Source: Megasphaera elsdenii
GTDB lineage: Bacteria; Bacillota; Negativicutes; Veillonellales; Megasphaeraceae
Direction of reading: 5' to 3'
Length of the DNA: 64,000 bases
NCBI RefSeq assembly: GCF_020539865.1
Contig: NZ_JAJBQV010000007.1
Coordinates: 1 to 64,000, forward strand
Program-made: the position numbers and the translations under genes
Notes under the pieces: generated by a model
What the model was told of the DNA's origin: nothing
Database searches by the model: none
What the model saw: the letters and a program-made list of their open reading frames with translations, nothing else
Part shown: positions 42,769 through 51,577 of the stretch, one piece after another
Position numbering within the stretch: position 1 is the first letter of the stretch
Layout: each line of letters begins with the position of its first letter

Positions 42769-43797
42769 ATGAATAATGTATTTGATATGACTAAAAAGGA
42801 ACTTCAAGCGTTCCTCGTCGCCTTGGGGATGAAAAAATTCCGGGCCGACCAGATTTTTCATTATATGTATAAGCAAAATATCTTTTCCTGGAATGACATG
42901 GTCCTGTTGCCCAAGAAAGACCGGGAGCAGTTGCAGGAAGCGCTGCCAATCTATTTCCCGGAAGTCGTGTCCCGCCTGGATGCTCCTGACGGACAGACGG
43001 TGAAGCTCTTGTTGCAGCTGACTGATGGGGAAACGGTAGAAACGGTCCTCATGAAGCACGACTATGGCAATTCCATCTGTGTATCTTCCCAAGTCGGCTG
43101 TGCCGTCAACTGCGCGTTCTGTGCGTCTGCCAAGAACGGCTTCGTCCGTAACCTGTCGGCTGGCGAAATGGTCGCCCAGCTCCTGGCTTTTCGCAAATAC
43201 GTCACGCCGGACCTCCATTCCATCGTCATCATGGGGACCGGTGAACCGCTCCTCAACTACGATAATGTCATCCGCTTCATGAAGCTCATCCACGAAAAGG
43301 ATACGCTCTATCTGGGGTATCGAAATATGGCTTTATCGACATCGGGCATCGTTCCCAAGATGTATGCCCTGGCCAAGGAGGGGATGCCCATTACCCTGGC
43401 CGTATCCCTCCATGCGCCAAACGATGTTTTGCGGCGCCGCATCATGCCGATTGCCGAGAAATATCCTCTCGACGAGGTCTTGAAAGCAGCCCGCCATTAT
43501 TTCGAGGTCACCGGCAGGAAGGTCACCTTTGAATACATCCTCATCAAAGGCCTGACTTGTACCAACGCCTGTGCCAAAGAACTGGCCCGTCTCCTGGGCG
43601 GTCAGAACATCCTGGTCAACGCCATTCCTATCAACGACAATTACGATGTCGGTCTCTACCGTCCCGATGAAAAGACGATGAATGAATTCGTCACGTACTT
43701 GCAGCGCCACGGCGTTTCCGTTACCTTGCGGCGGGAAATGGGCAGCCAGATACAGGCCGCCTGTGGCCAGCTGCGCATAAAACGCGAAAAAATTTGA
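42769..43797 (+). CDS. rlmN: 23S rRNA (adenine-2503-C2) methyltransferase
   Basis: A 342-residue radical-SAM enzyme. The cluster motif is CAVNCAFCASA (CxxxCxxC) near residue 108, then MGTGEPLLNYDNV. The second reactive cysteine (CGQLR) at the C-terminus and another near residue 335 allow methyl transfer. It methylates A2503 of 23S and possibly A37 of tRNAs. Its stop overlaps the prpC promoter. Confidence 0.97.
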   Translation: MNNVFDMTKKELQAFLVALGMKKFRADQIFHYMYKQNIFSWNDMVLLPKKDREQLQEALPIYFPEVVSRLDAPDGQTVKLLLQLTDGETVETVLMKHDYGNSICVSSQVGCAVNCAFCASAKNGFVRNLSAGEMVAQLLAFRKYVTPDLHSIVIMGTGEPLLNYDNVIRFMKLIHEKDTLYLGYRNMALSTSGIVPKMYALAKEGMPITLAVSLHAPNDVLRRRIMPIAEKYPLDEVLKAARHYFEVTGRKVTFEYILIKGLTCTNACAKELARLLGGQNILVNAIPINDNYDVGLYRPDEKTMNEFVTYLQRHGVSVTLRREMGSQIQAACGQLRIKREKI

Positions 43798-43822
43798 CAG
43801 GTGACGGCGAATATGATATGAA
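43794..43822 (+). promoter_or_regulatory. prpC-prkC promoter
   Basis: Consensus TTGACA (43794-43799), a 17-bp spacer and TATGAA (43817-43822). The -35 overlaps the rlmN stop codon. Confidence 0.7.
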
Positions 43823-43866
43823 TTAAAGTGTACCTATAACGAAACACCGTGAGAGGACGTGAGAAT

Positions 43867-44574
43867 TTGGGCACATACGGTGAATCCAAAATCGGCTTGG
43901 TTCGGAAAGTGAATGAAGATTCCTTTTATATCAGCCATGAGAAAAACGTACTGGCCGTAGCCGACGGTATGGGCGGCTATGTAGGCGGTGAAATCGCCAG
44001 CAAGACGGCCGTAGAAGCAATAGCTTATTATTTCAAGAACTTTAGTTATGCAGCACCGGTACAGCTGGAGAAAGCCATTCAATATGCGAATTCCAGCATC
44101 CTCAGCAAGACCTTGATCGACCCTTCGCTCAAAGGGATGGGGACGACGGTGTCCATGGTGACCCTGGCCCGTCATATGGCCTTTTGGGGCCACGTCGGTG
44201 ACAGCCGCATTTACTTATACCGCGACGGGGAATTCAAACAGATTTCCGTCGACCATACGATCGTCCAGGTTCTGCTCGATAAGGGCAAGATAACCGAAGA
44301 AGAGGCGATGGATCATCCCCAGCGCCATGTGCTGACCAGAGCCGTCGGCGTCGATGAGAACCTGGCCGTCGATAGCGGAGCCTTTGAAGTACAGCCGAAA
44401 GATCGCATCCTGATTTGTTCTGACGGCCTGACATCGTTCATCCAGAAACAGGAACTCTACGATGCCATCGGCGATTACCGCCGGACAGAACGGGAAATCA
44501 TCAATGATCTCTTTGCCCGCGTCTATGAAAACGGGGCGAAAGATAATATCACGGCAATTTTAACAACCATATAA
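43867..44574 (+). CDS. prpC: PP2C-type Ser/Thr protein phosphatase
   Basis: A 235-residue PPM phosphatase. Its metal-binding motifs follow in order: RKVNEDSF, VADGMGGY, GTTVSMV, WGHVGDSRIY, ICSDGLTSF and KDNITAIL. It dephosphorylates the targets of the adjacent PrkC. TTG 43867 is chosen because GAGAGGACGTGAG lies upstream and the protein then starts MGTYGESKIGLVRKVNED, as family members do; GTG 43849 is possible but has no site. It ends 12 bases before prkC. Confidence 0.93.
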   Translation: MGTYGESKIGLVRKVNEDSFYISHEKNVLAVADGMGGYVGGEIASKTAVEAIAYYFKNFSYAAPVQLEKAIQYANSSILSKTLIDPSLKGMGTTVSMVTLARHMAFWGHVGDSRIYLYRDGEFKQISVDHTIVQVLLDKGKITEEEAMDHPQRHVLTRAVGVDENLAVDSGAFEVQPKDRILICSDGLTSFIQKQELYDAIGDYRRTEREIINDLFARVYENGAKDNITAILTTI

Positions 44575-44586
44575 TCGGGAACGACT

Positions 44587-46587
44587 ATGAAAGTGGTGGA
44601 ACAGCTAAAAATGATTGGTCATATCTTAGATAACAGATACAAGATATTGGAAAAAGTAGGCACAGGCGGCATGGCCAGCGTGTACAAGGCACAGGATATC
44701 CTACTGGATCGAATCGTCGCCGTAAAAATACTTCATTCAAAATACGGCAACGACCACGATTTTGTCGTCCGCTTCCGCCAGGAAGCCCAGGCGGCTGCCA
44801 AATTGTCACACCCCAATATTGTCAATATATACGACGTCGGCTACGATGAAAATGTCCATTACATCGTCATGGAATTCGTGCGCGGCGAAACATTGAAAGA
44901 ATACATTGAAAAACACGGCCACTTGCCGATCAACACGTCGATACAGATTGCCTTCGATATCGGCGAAGCCTTGGAAAATGCCCATGCCAACGGCATCGTC
45001 CACTGCGACATCAAGCCTCATAATATCCTGGTCACCGAGACAGGGCGCATCAAAGTCGCCGATTTTGGCATCGCCAGGGCTGTGAATTCCGTTGAAAACA
45101 GCGACCGCACGGTCCTCGGCTCGGTCCATTATTTTTCACCGGAACAGGCCAGCGGCGGCCACATCGATGAACGGACGGATATTTATTCCCTAGGCGTTGT
45201 CATGTATGAAATGATGACCGGCGTCGTCCCTTTTCAGGGCGATACGGCTATCAGCATCGCCTTGAAGCATGTCCAAGACGACATTCCCTTGCCGACGAAA
45301 TACAACCGCCGTATTCCGCGGCTCGTCGAACAGGTCATCCTCAAGGCTATGGCCAAGAACCCGGACGACCGCTTCCAGTCCATCGGCGAAATGATGTCGG
45401 AACTGCGCCTGTCCCAGGGATTTATCAATACTAACGGCGCCCGGCCGATTATCAGCAAGGGTCCGTATAACTTCGGTACGCAGAAATTACAGCCTATCAA
45501 GGAAAAGGACCTGCCCGAAGAAGAACCGAAAACAAAGAAGAAGAACCCCTTTACGCGGTTCATGGATTCTATTAGCAATCATTCGCAGAAAACCATCATC
45601 ATCGGCATGCTCGGCGTCTTCCTCATCGCCTTTGTCTGGGCTTTCTTTTCCTTTGGAAATTTCTGGAGTACTGAAGACATTACCGTACCGGATGTGACAG
45701 GGAAACAGGTCGAAATCGCCAAGAAGATACTGAAAGATAAGAAACTCGATGTCTCTGTCAAGGAAGTCGAAAGCGATGAAGTGCCAGTAGGTGAAGTCAT
45801 TTCCCAGACGCCGTCGGGCGGAGCCGTTGTCAAGGCCAACCGGACGATTTACCTGACAGTAAGCAAAGGGAATAAAGGCGAAGAAGTCCTCATACCGGAC
45901 CTGCGGAGCCTGACCCTCGATGAGGCCGAAAAGAAATTGAAGGAAATCGGTCTGTCTGTAGGCAAGGTGCGCTACAAAGAGAGCGCCCAGTATGCGGATG
46001 GGACCATCATAGACCAAGATCCGGAATCGCCGAAGAAAGTCGAAAAGGGGACGAAAGTCGATCTCGTCGTCTGCCGTAAGAGCGAAGCGGAAAAAGAAGC
46101 TGAAGCGGCTAAGAACGAAGCGCCCAATACGAGCGGCATGAGCCTCGACGCAGCCGTGAAAGCCTTGGAAAGCGCAGGGTACTCCGTCGGCAATGTGTCC
46201 AACCTCGATTCGTCGAAAGACAGCTCTCAGGCCGTCGTTACGGGTCAGACGTCGGAAGACGGCAAGGTCGTCAATTTGTCCGTCGAATATCCGTCGTCCC
46301 AGAGTAGCCAGAGTTCGCAGTCAAGCAGCTCCGGCGGCTCCGATGGCAGTGCCAATAACCAGGAACCGGCCGGGACGCCCCATTACGGGACTGTCAATAT
46401 CAGCGTACCGTCTGGCGCTTCTAGCCAGCATGTCCAGATTGTCATCTCCGACGACAACGGTTCGCGCGTCGTCTATGACCGCAGCCAGGCTGGTGGCGAT
46501 AACATCTCCAAGAGCGTCAGCGGTACGGGTAAGACGAGAGTCAAAGTCTATATCAATAATTCATTAGTACAGGATCAGTACATCTAA
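44587..46587 (+). CDS. prkC: PASTA-domain Ser/Thr protein kinase
   Basis: A 666-residue transmembrane kinase. The cytoplasmic kinase domain holds GTGGMASVYKA, VAVKIL (Lys), DFG in VADFGIARA and SPEQASGG. The catalytic loop is HCDIKPHNIL, so the usual Arg of HRD is Cys. One membrane helix (IIIGMLGVFLIAFVWAFF, residues ~338-355) follows a basic linker. Outside are two clear PASTA domains (TVPDVTGKQVEIAKKIL; LIPDLRSLTLDEAEKKL), a third degenerate one (GMSLDAAVKALESAGY), a Ser-rich linker and a C-terminal beta domain. PASTA binds muropeptides or lipid II, linking wall state to signalling. Confidence 0.95.
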   Translation: MKVVEQLKMIGHILDNRYKILEKVGTGGMASVYKAQDILLDRIVAVKILHSKYGNDHDFVVRFRQEAQAAAKLSHPNIVNIYDVGYDENVHYIVMEFVRGETLKEYIEKHGHLPINTSIQIAFDIGEALENAHANGIVHCDIKPHNILVTETGRIKVADFGIARAVNSVENSDRTVLGSVHYFSPEQASGGHIDERTDIYSLGVVMYEMMTGVVPFQGDTAISIALKHVQDDIPLPTKYNRRIPRLVEQVILKAMAKNPDDRFQSIGEMMSELRLSQGFINTNGARPIISKGPYNFGTQKLQPIKEKDLPEEEPKTKKKNPFTRFMDSISNHSQKTIIIGMLGVFLIAFVWAFFSFGNFWSTEDITVPDVTGKQVEIAKKILKDKKLDVSVKEVESDEVPVGEVISQTPSGGAVVKANRTIYLTVSKGNKGEEVLIPDLRSLTLDEAEKKLKEIGLSVGKVRYKESAQYADGTIIDQDPESPKKVEKGTKVDLVVCRKSEAEKEAEAAKNEAPNTSGMSLDAAVKALESAGYSVGNVSNLDSSKDSSQAVVTGQTSEDGKVVNLSVEYPSSQSSQSSQSSSSGGSDGSANNQEPAGTPHYGTVNISVPSGASSQHVQIVISDDNGSRVVYDRSQAGGDNISKSVSGTGKTRVKVYINNSLVQDQYI

Positions 46588-46597
46588 GGGGAGGAAT

Positions 46598-47461
46598 ATG
46601 ACAAAAGGACGCGTCATCAAGAATTATAATGGCTATTATTACGTCGATGTCGGCCGGGAAAACCTGGTCGAATGTCGCCGCCGCGGCAAATTGCTGAAAG
46701 CCAAGATTCTCGTCGGCGACGAGTTGGAAATTACGGAGCTAGGGCAGGATAAGGGCGTCATCGAAGCCATGCTGCCCCGGCGCAACCAGATACGTCGGCC
46801 GGCGGTAGCTAATATCGACCAGCTGCTGGTCATCATGGCGGCCAAGTCGCCCGATCCGAACCAATTCCTCGTCGATAAGATGCTCATGACCTGCGAATAT
46901 GGTGGCATCCATCCGACGCTATGCTTCAATAAATGCGACCTGGACCGGAATACAGCCGAAGCTTATCAGGCCTTTTATGAACGCTGTGGCTATGCCGTCT
47001 ATCTCGTGTCGGCTAAGACCGGCGAAGGCCTGGACACTTTGCGGGCGCTCTTGCCGCACCGCATGACGGCCTTTGCCGGTCCGTCGGGCGTCGGCAAGTC
47101 CAGCCTGTTGTCGCAGATCCTGGGGCGGCAGGATTTGTCTGTCGGTGCTGTCAGTGAAAAAATCAAGCGCGGCCGCCATACGACGCGTCATTCGGAAATC
47201 ATGCGCCTCGACAGCGATACGTACGTCGTCGATACGCCGGGCTTCAGTTCCCTCGATTTCGAGCATCTCGACTCGAAAGAAGTCCTGCGCCTCTTCCCGG
47301 ACATGCTGCCCTATAGCGGCGGCTGCAAGTTCTCGTCGTGCCTTCACTTGTCCGAACCGGAGTGTACGGTCAAACAAGCCGTCGCTGACGGCCATATTCA
47401 GAAAGAACGGTATGACACATACTGTAAAATACTCACTTCCATTGCAGAAAGGAAACGATAG
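46598..47461 (+). CDS. rsgA: Ribosome small-subunit biogenesis GTPase RsgA
   Basis: A 287-residue circularly permuted GTPase. An N-terminal OB-fold precedes G4 (FNKCDL), then G1 (AGPSGVGKSSLLSQIL), and G3 (VDTPGFSS), which is the permuted order. The zinc site is CKFSSCLHLSEPEC near the C-terminus. It checks 30S maturation and is inhibited by (p)ppGpp in other bacteria. Only 2 bases separate it from rpe. Confidence 0.97.
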   Translation: MTKGRVIKNYNGYYYVDVGRENLVECRRRGKLLKAKILVGDELEITELGQDKGVIEAMLPRRNQIRRPAVANIDQLLVIMAAKSPDPNQFLVDKMLMTCEYGGIHPTLCFNKCDLDRNTAEAYQAFYERCGYAVYLVSAKTGEGLDTLRALLPHRMTAFAGPSGVGKSSLLSQILGRQDLSVGAVSEKIKRGRHTTRHSEIMRLDSDTYVVDTPGFSSLDFEHLDSKEVLRLFPDMLPYSGGCKFSSCLHLSEPECTVKQAVADGHIQKERYDTYCKILTSIAERKR

Positions 47462-47463
47462 TC

Positions 47464-48108
47464 ATGGTAACCATTTGCCCATCTATATTATCGGCGGACT
47501 TCTCCCGCCTGGCTGAAGAGATTCAAGACGTCGAACGGAAGGGGGCAGATTGTATCCATCTCGACTTGATGGACGGCCATTTCGTGCCGAACCTCACTTT
47601 TGGCGTACCCGTCGTCAAAGCCCTGCGGAGCTGCACGAAGCTGCCCTTTGATGCGCACCTCATGGTAGAACATCCGGAAACCTATATCGACGGTCTAGCT
47701 GCTGCTGGCGTCCAGTATGTTACGGTTCATCAGGAAGCCTGCACCCATCTCGACCGGGTCCTGCAGCAGATTCATGAAGCCGGCATGAAAGGCGGCGTTG
47801 CCCTCAACCCGGCGACGCCGGTATCGACGTTGTCTTGCCTGGCCGGGCAGTTGGACATGATCCTCATTATGAGCGTCAACCCTGGCTTCGGCGGTCAGAA
47901 GTTCATCCCCTATGCTGTCGATAAGATCCGCCAGGCCAAAGCCCTTCTGGAACAGGCTGGCAATACGACAGCCGTCATCGAAGTCGACGGCGGCGTCAAT
48001 GCCAAGACCGTCCAGGCCGTCAAAGACGCCGGTGCGGCCTTCCTCGTCGCCGGCAGTGCCGTCTTCGGAGCTGAAGACCGGGCCGCAGCCATTGCGTCCT
48101 TACGATAA
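47464..48108 (+). CDS. rpe: Ribulose-phosphate 3-epimerase
   Basis: A 214-residue TIM barrel. ICPSILSADFSRLAEEI, HLDLMDGHFVPNLTFG, FDAHLMVEHPE, VNPGFGGQKFI and EVDGGVN carry the metal and catalytic residues. It interconverts Ru5P and Xu5P in the pentose phosphate pathway. Last gene of the priA-to-rpe block; the rib promoter follows. Confidence 0.97.
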   Translation: MVTICPSILSADFSRLAEEIQDVERKGADCIHLDLMDGHFVPNLTFGVPVVKALRSCTKLPFDAHLMVEHPETYIDGLAAAGVQYVTVHQEACTHLDRVLQQIHEAGMKGGVALNPATPVSTLSCLAGQLDMILIMSVNPGFGGQKFIPYAVDKIRQAKALLEQAGNTTAVIEVDGGVNAKTVQAVKDAGAAFLVAGSAVFGAEDRAAAIASLR

Positions 48109-48112
48109 GGAC

Positions 48113-48141
48113 TTGTATTTCTTCCTTGCATGTGCTAAAAT
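48113..48141 (+). promoter_or_regulatory. rib operon promoter
   Basis: TTGTAT (48113-48118), a 17-bp spacer and TAAAAT (48136-48141) with a TGC extension. The FMN riboswitch begins ~30 bases downstream. Confidence 0.75.
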
Positions 48142-48172
48142 CATACATGTAGTTCAAGTGAATAAGGATAGT

Positions 48173-48298
48173 CTTTGAGGCAAGGTGAGAAAGCGGCGCT
48201 TTCAATTCCTGACCGGCGGTGACAGTCCGCTAACCCGCAAGGGTTGAACCGATGCAATTTCGGTACCGACAGTACAGTCTGGATGGGAAAAGACGACA
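48173..48298 (+). ncRNA. FMN riboswitch (RFN element)
   Basis: The RFN core is recognisable: AGGCAAGGTGAGA, TCCTGACCGGCGGTGACAGTC, AACCCGCAAGGGTT, AATTTCGGTACCGACAGTA and TCTGGATGGGA. Bound FMN stops transcription by the hairpin downstream, lowering riboflavin synthesis. Confidence 0.93.
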
Positions 48299-48319
48299 GA
48301 TTGTGTTTTTGTTGCGCTC

Positions 48320-48357
48320 AAAAGGCTATGGGAATCTTACGTCCATAGCCTTTTTTT
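48320..48357 (+). terminator. FMN riboswitch terminator
   Basis: GGCTATGG (48324-48331) pairs with CCATAGCC (48343-48350), with A-run and seven T flanking. Confidence 0.9.
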
Positions 48358-48391
48358 ATCTTGCAAATCTGAATGGAAGGGAAGGAATACA

Positions 48392-49528
48392 TTGGAACCG
48401 GCAGAGTATATGAAAAAAGCCCTGGACTTGGCAAAGACCGCCCTGGGCTATACGACACCTAACCCGGCTGTCGGCTGTGTCATCGTCAAAGACGGTGAAA
48501 TCGTCGGCACGGGCTATCACCATAAGGCCGGCACGCCCCATGCGGAAGTATGGGCTTTGCGTGAAGCCGGCGAACGGGCCAAAGGAGCGACGGTCTATGT
48601 GACTCTCGAACCGTGCGCCCATTACGGACGGACGCCGCCCTGCGCCCGGACCCTCGTCGAAAAAGGCGTCGGCAAAGTCGTCATGGCCATGCTCGACCCC
48701 AACCCCTTAGTGGCTGGTAAGGGCGCGGCTATCTTGCGTAAAGCCGGCATCGCCGTCGAAGTCGGCCTTATGTCGAAAGAAGCGGCTCAGCTCAATGAAG
48801 TCTTCATCAAGAACATGATGGTCCAGAAGCCTTTCATTGCCATCAAACTGGCACAGAGCCTCGATGGCTGCACGGCCTCGCGGACTGGGAAATCCCAGTG
48901 GATCACCAACGAATGGGCTCGCAGCTACGGCCACTATCTGCGCTCCATTTACGACGGTATCTTGGTTGGCATCAATACGATCCTGACGGATAATCCCCTC
49001 CTGACCAGCCGTATCGAACGGCCCGGCCAGGACGCACCGCATCAGCCTGTACGCGTCGTACTGGATACCAAAGGACGGACACCTTTGAATTCACTCGTCG
49101 TCACCGATAAGACGACGCAGACCCTTATCGTCACGACGTCTTTGTGCCCCGTAGAGAAAATGAAGGCTTTGAAAAACGCCGGCGTCCGCGTCATCCTGGC
49201 TCCGCTCCAGGACGGCAAGACCATCTACTTGCCCGACGCCTTGCAACTCCTGCATGATGAAGGACTGACCAGCATCCTCGTCGAAGGCGGCAGCACCATC
49301 CAGGGGAGCTTCTTCGATGCCCGTCTGGTCGATAAGATTTATGCCTTCGTCGGCGACAAGGTTATCGGTGGTACTGGCGCATTGCCGTCGGTTGGCGGCT
49401 GCGGCGTCGATGAGCTCGATGAATGTATGCCGCTGGTCTATGATTCGGTAGAGCTCCATGAAAATAACATATTGATTACGGCATATAATGCCAATAGGGA
49501 GGGTGCCTATGTTCACTGGCATCATTGA
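48392..49528 (+). CDS. ribD: Bifunctional diaminohydroxyphosphoribosylaminopyrimidine deaminase / reductase
   Basis: A 378-residue RibD. The N-terminal deaminase has HAEVWAL and PCAHYGRTPPC, the zinc-binding His/Cys set. The C-terminal reductase from residue ~150 has AIKLAQSLDGCTA, ITNEWAR, GINTILTDNPLLTSR and VEGGSTIQGSF. TTG 48392 with GGAAGG 6 bases upstream is the likely start; ATG 48410 is an alternative. It overlaps ribE by 20 bases. Confidence 0.96.
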   Translation: MEPAEYMKKALDLAKTALGYTTPNPAVGCVIVKDGEIVGTGYHHKAGTPHAEVWALREAGERAKGATVYVTLEPCAHYGRTPPCARTLVEKGVGKVVMAMLDPNPLVAGKGAAILRKAGIAVEVGLMSKEAAQLNEVFIKNMMVQKPFIAIKLAQSLDGCTASRTGKSQWITNEWARSYGHYLRSIYDGILVGINTILTDNPLLTSRIERPGQDAPHQPVRVVLDTKGRTPLNSLVVTDKTTQTLIVTTSLCPVEKMKALKNAGVRVILAPLQDGKTIYLPDALQLLHDEGLTSILVEGGSTIQGSFFDARLVDKIYAFVGDKVIGGTGALPSVGGCGVDELDECMPLVYDSVELHENNILITAYNANREGAYVHWHH

Positions 49529-50153
49529 GGAACTGGGGACGATTGCCCATATGGACCGCCGCCCCGATTCCATCCGCCTGACCATTCAGGCGCACAAAGT
49601 ATTAGAAGGCACGCAGCTCGGCGACAGCATTGCCGTCAACGGCGTTTGCCTGACTGTTACGGATATGACGGATTCGACCTTTTCGGCTGACGTTATGCAT
49701 GAAACCATGCGTCGCTCGTCGTTCAGCACCATCAAGAGTGGCTCCAAGGTTAACCTTGAACGGGCTATGCAGGTCGGCGGCCGGCTGGGCGGCCATATCG
49801 TCAGCGGTCATATCGACGGCGTCGGTCATGTCGCCCGCATCGCAACCGACGGTATTGCCCGGGTCATCACCATTTCCATCCCGAAAGATATGGAACCGTT
49901 CATTGTCGAAAAGGGGTCCATTACCATCGATGGTATCAGCTTGACCGTCGTATCCGTCGGTAACAGCCAATTTTCCGTGTCCATCATTCCCCATACCATG
50001 GCCAATACGACCCTCATGGATAAACATCCGGGAGCCATCGTCAACTTGGAAACCGATGTCATCGGGAAATACGTCCATAGCTTTACCATCGGTCATCCGT
50101 CGTCGGCGTCTTCGGGCCTGACGATGGAAAAACTGCTGGAAAATGGATTTTAA
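49509..50153 (+). CDS. ribE: Riboflavin synthase alpha chain
   Basis: A 214-residue protein with two lumazine-binding repeats: MFTGIIEELG and NLERAMQVGGRLGGHIVSGH in the first, VEKGSITIDGISLTVV in the second. It dismutates two lumazines to riboflavin. ATG 49509 has GGGAGG upstream, inside ribD. Gap to ribH is 30 bases. Confidence 0.97.
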   Translation: MFTGIIEELGTIAHMDRRPDSIRLTIQAHKVLEGTQLGDSIAVNGVCLTVTDMTDSTFSADVMHETMRRSSFSTIKSGSKVNLERAMQVGGRLGGHIVSGHIDGVGHVARIATDGIARVITISIPKDMEPFIVEKGSITIDGISLTVVSVGNSQFSVSIIPHTMANTTLMDKHPGAIVNLETDVIGKYVHSFTIGHPSSASSGLTMEKLLENGF

Positions 50154-50183
50154 CATAATATTTCAGAATAGGAGTGTTTTACA

Positions 50184-50648
50184 ATGGTACAAGTCAAAGA
50201 AGGTAAATTAATCGGTTCTGGTGCGAAATTCGGCATCGTCGTCGCACGTTTCAACGAATTCATCTGCAGCAAACTCCTCGGCGGCGCTTATGACGCCCTC
50301 CATCGCCATGGCGTCGATGACGCAGATATTACGACAGCCTGGGTCCCGGGCGCTTTTGAAATCCCCTTGATTGCTCAGAAAATGGCAGAATCGGGCAAAT
50401 ACGATGCCGTCATTTGCCTCGGTGCCGTCATCCGCGGCGCTACCAGCCACTATGACCTGGTCTGCGGCGAATCGGCTAAAGGCATCGCCCAGGCATCTCT
50501 CAAAACGGGCATCCCCATCATGTTCGGCGTCATCACGACCGAAAACATCGAACAGGCCATCGAACGAGCTGGCACAAAAGCTGGCAACAAAGGCTTCGAC
50601 GTCGCTACTAGCGCTATCGAAATGGTCAACCTCATCAAAGAATTATAA
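50184..50648 (+). CDS. ribH: 6,7-dimethyl-8-ribityllumazine synthase
   Basis: A 154-residue lumazine synthase. [32 protein letters not shown] and [18 protein letters not shown] form the active site of the capsid-forming family. ribBA, which usually sits between ribE and ribH, is absent, so the other substrate must be made from a gene elsewhere. Confidence 0.97.
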   Translation: MVQVKEGKLIGSGAKFGIVVARFNEFICSKLLGGAYDALHRHGVDDADITTAWVPGAFEIPLIAQKMAESGKYDAVICLGAVIRGATSHYDLVCGESAKGIAQASLKTGIPIMFGVITTENIEQAIERAGTKAGNKGFDVATSAIEMVNLIKEL

Positions 50649-50667
50649 AAGCGAGCGAAATCACAAA

Positions 50668-50715
50668 AAGGGCTGTCTCTCCGGGCGAATGCTGGGAAAG
50701 GCAGCCCTTACTTTA
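50668..50715 (+). terminator. Hairpin after ribH
   Basis: AAGGGCTG (50668-50675) pairs with CAGCCCTT (50702-50709) over a 26-base interior. The T-rich tail is weak (ACTTTAT). It contains the GGCTGTC word of the other hairpins. Confidence 0.6.
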
Positions 50716-50751
50716 TGGGACAGCGGCCGACTGTACTTTGACCGGGGGATA

Positions 50752-50760
50752 TGGTACAAT
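50752..50760 (+). promoter_or_regulatory. Extended -10 promoter of the glycan locus
   Basis: TGGTACAAT (50752-50760), 59 bases upstream of the first glycosyltransferase. The -35 is weak (TGTACT at 17 bp), so it relies on the extended -10. Confidence 0.45.
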
Positions 50761-50818
50761 GTAACATAGTTATACATGCGTACCAGATATAAATATTACG
50801 AGAGAAGGAGCGCTGTCT

Positions 50819-51577
50819 ATGAGCTCTTTAGCCATATTGATTTTGACGAAAAACGAAGAAGAAAATATCGTCGACGTTGTGGTGAATGCTAAAAAATGCA
50901 CCCCCGAAGTCCTGGTCATCGACTCTGGGAGTACCGATAAGACTGTAGAACTGGCCAAGGCCCATGGAGCCAAGGTCTGCTTCCGCGCCTGGACCGACGA
51001 TTTTGCGGCCCAGCGCAATTTCGCCTTAGAACAGACAACCGCCGACTGGGTACTGTACCTCGATGCTGATGAACGGTTGAATGATGAGCTTATTCAATCT
51101 GTTAAGGCTGTTGTAGATGAAGGAAAGCTGGACTGCCAGTTTTCCATGGAACGGAAGTCGGTCGCTTTTGGGACAAAATTCAATCATGGCGTCTTGAAAC
51201 CGGACCATGTAGCCCGTATGTTTCCCAGAACGGCGGTTACGTGGGTCCATAAAGTTCATGAGCATCCGGAATGTGATTTGTCGCTCCGCTTTTTACCAGG
51301 CCATATTGAACATTATACCTATAAGAACTGGCACCATTGGGAAGGAAAACTCTGCCAGTATACAACCATCTGGGCTGAAGAAGCCTATAAGCGGGGCAAA
51401 CGGATTTCCCTGAGTGGCATCTTCCTGCACAGTTTAGGCGGGTTCTTCAAAATGTTCGTATCACGGGTCGGTTTTTTAGACGGGTGGATGGGGACATATA
51501 TGTGCTTCAACCACTTTTTTTATACTTTGTTGAAGTATTTGAAACTATACGAGTTGCAAAGAGCGGAGAAAAAATAA
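50819..51577 (+). CDS. GT2 glycosyltransferase, WaaE/KdtX-like
   Basis: A 252-residue GT2 enzyme. LTKNEEENI opens the fold, VIDSGSTDKTVELA follows, LYLDADERL is the DxD-like metal site, and AQRNFAL is typical of the WaaE/KdtX group, which adds glucose to the LPS inner core. It is the first gene of the surface-glycan locus, with a one-base overlap (TAATG) to the next. Confidence 0.85.
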   Translation: MSSLAILILTKNEEENIVDVVVNAKKCTPEVLVIDSGSTDKTVELAKAHGAKVCFRAWTDDFAAQRNFALEQTTADWVLYLDADERLNDELIQSVKAVVDEGKLDCQFSMERKSVAFGTKFNHGVLKPDHVARMFPRTAVTWVHKVHEHPECDLSLRFLPGHIEHYTYKNWHHWEGKLCQYTTIWAEEAYKRGKRISLSGIFLHSLGGFFKMFVSRVGFLDGWMGTYMCFNHFFYTLLKYLKLYELQRAEKK

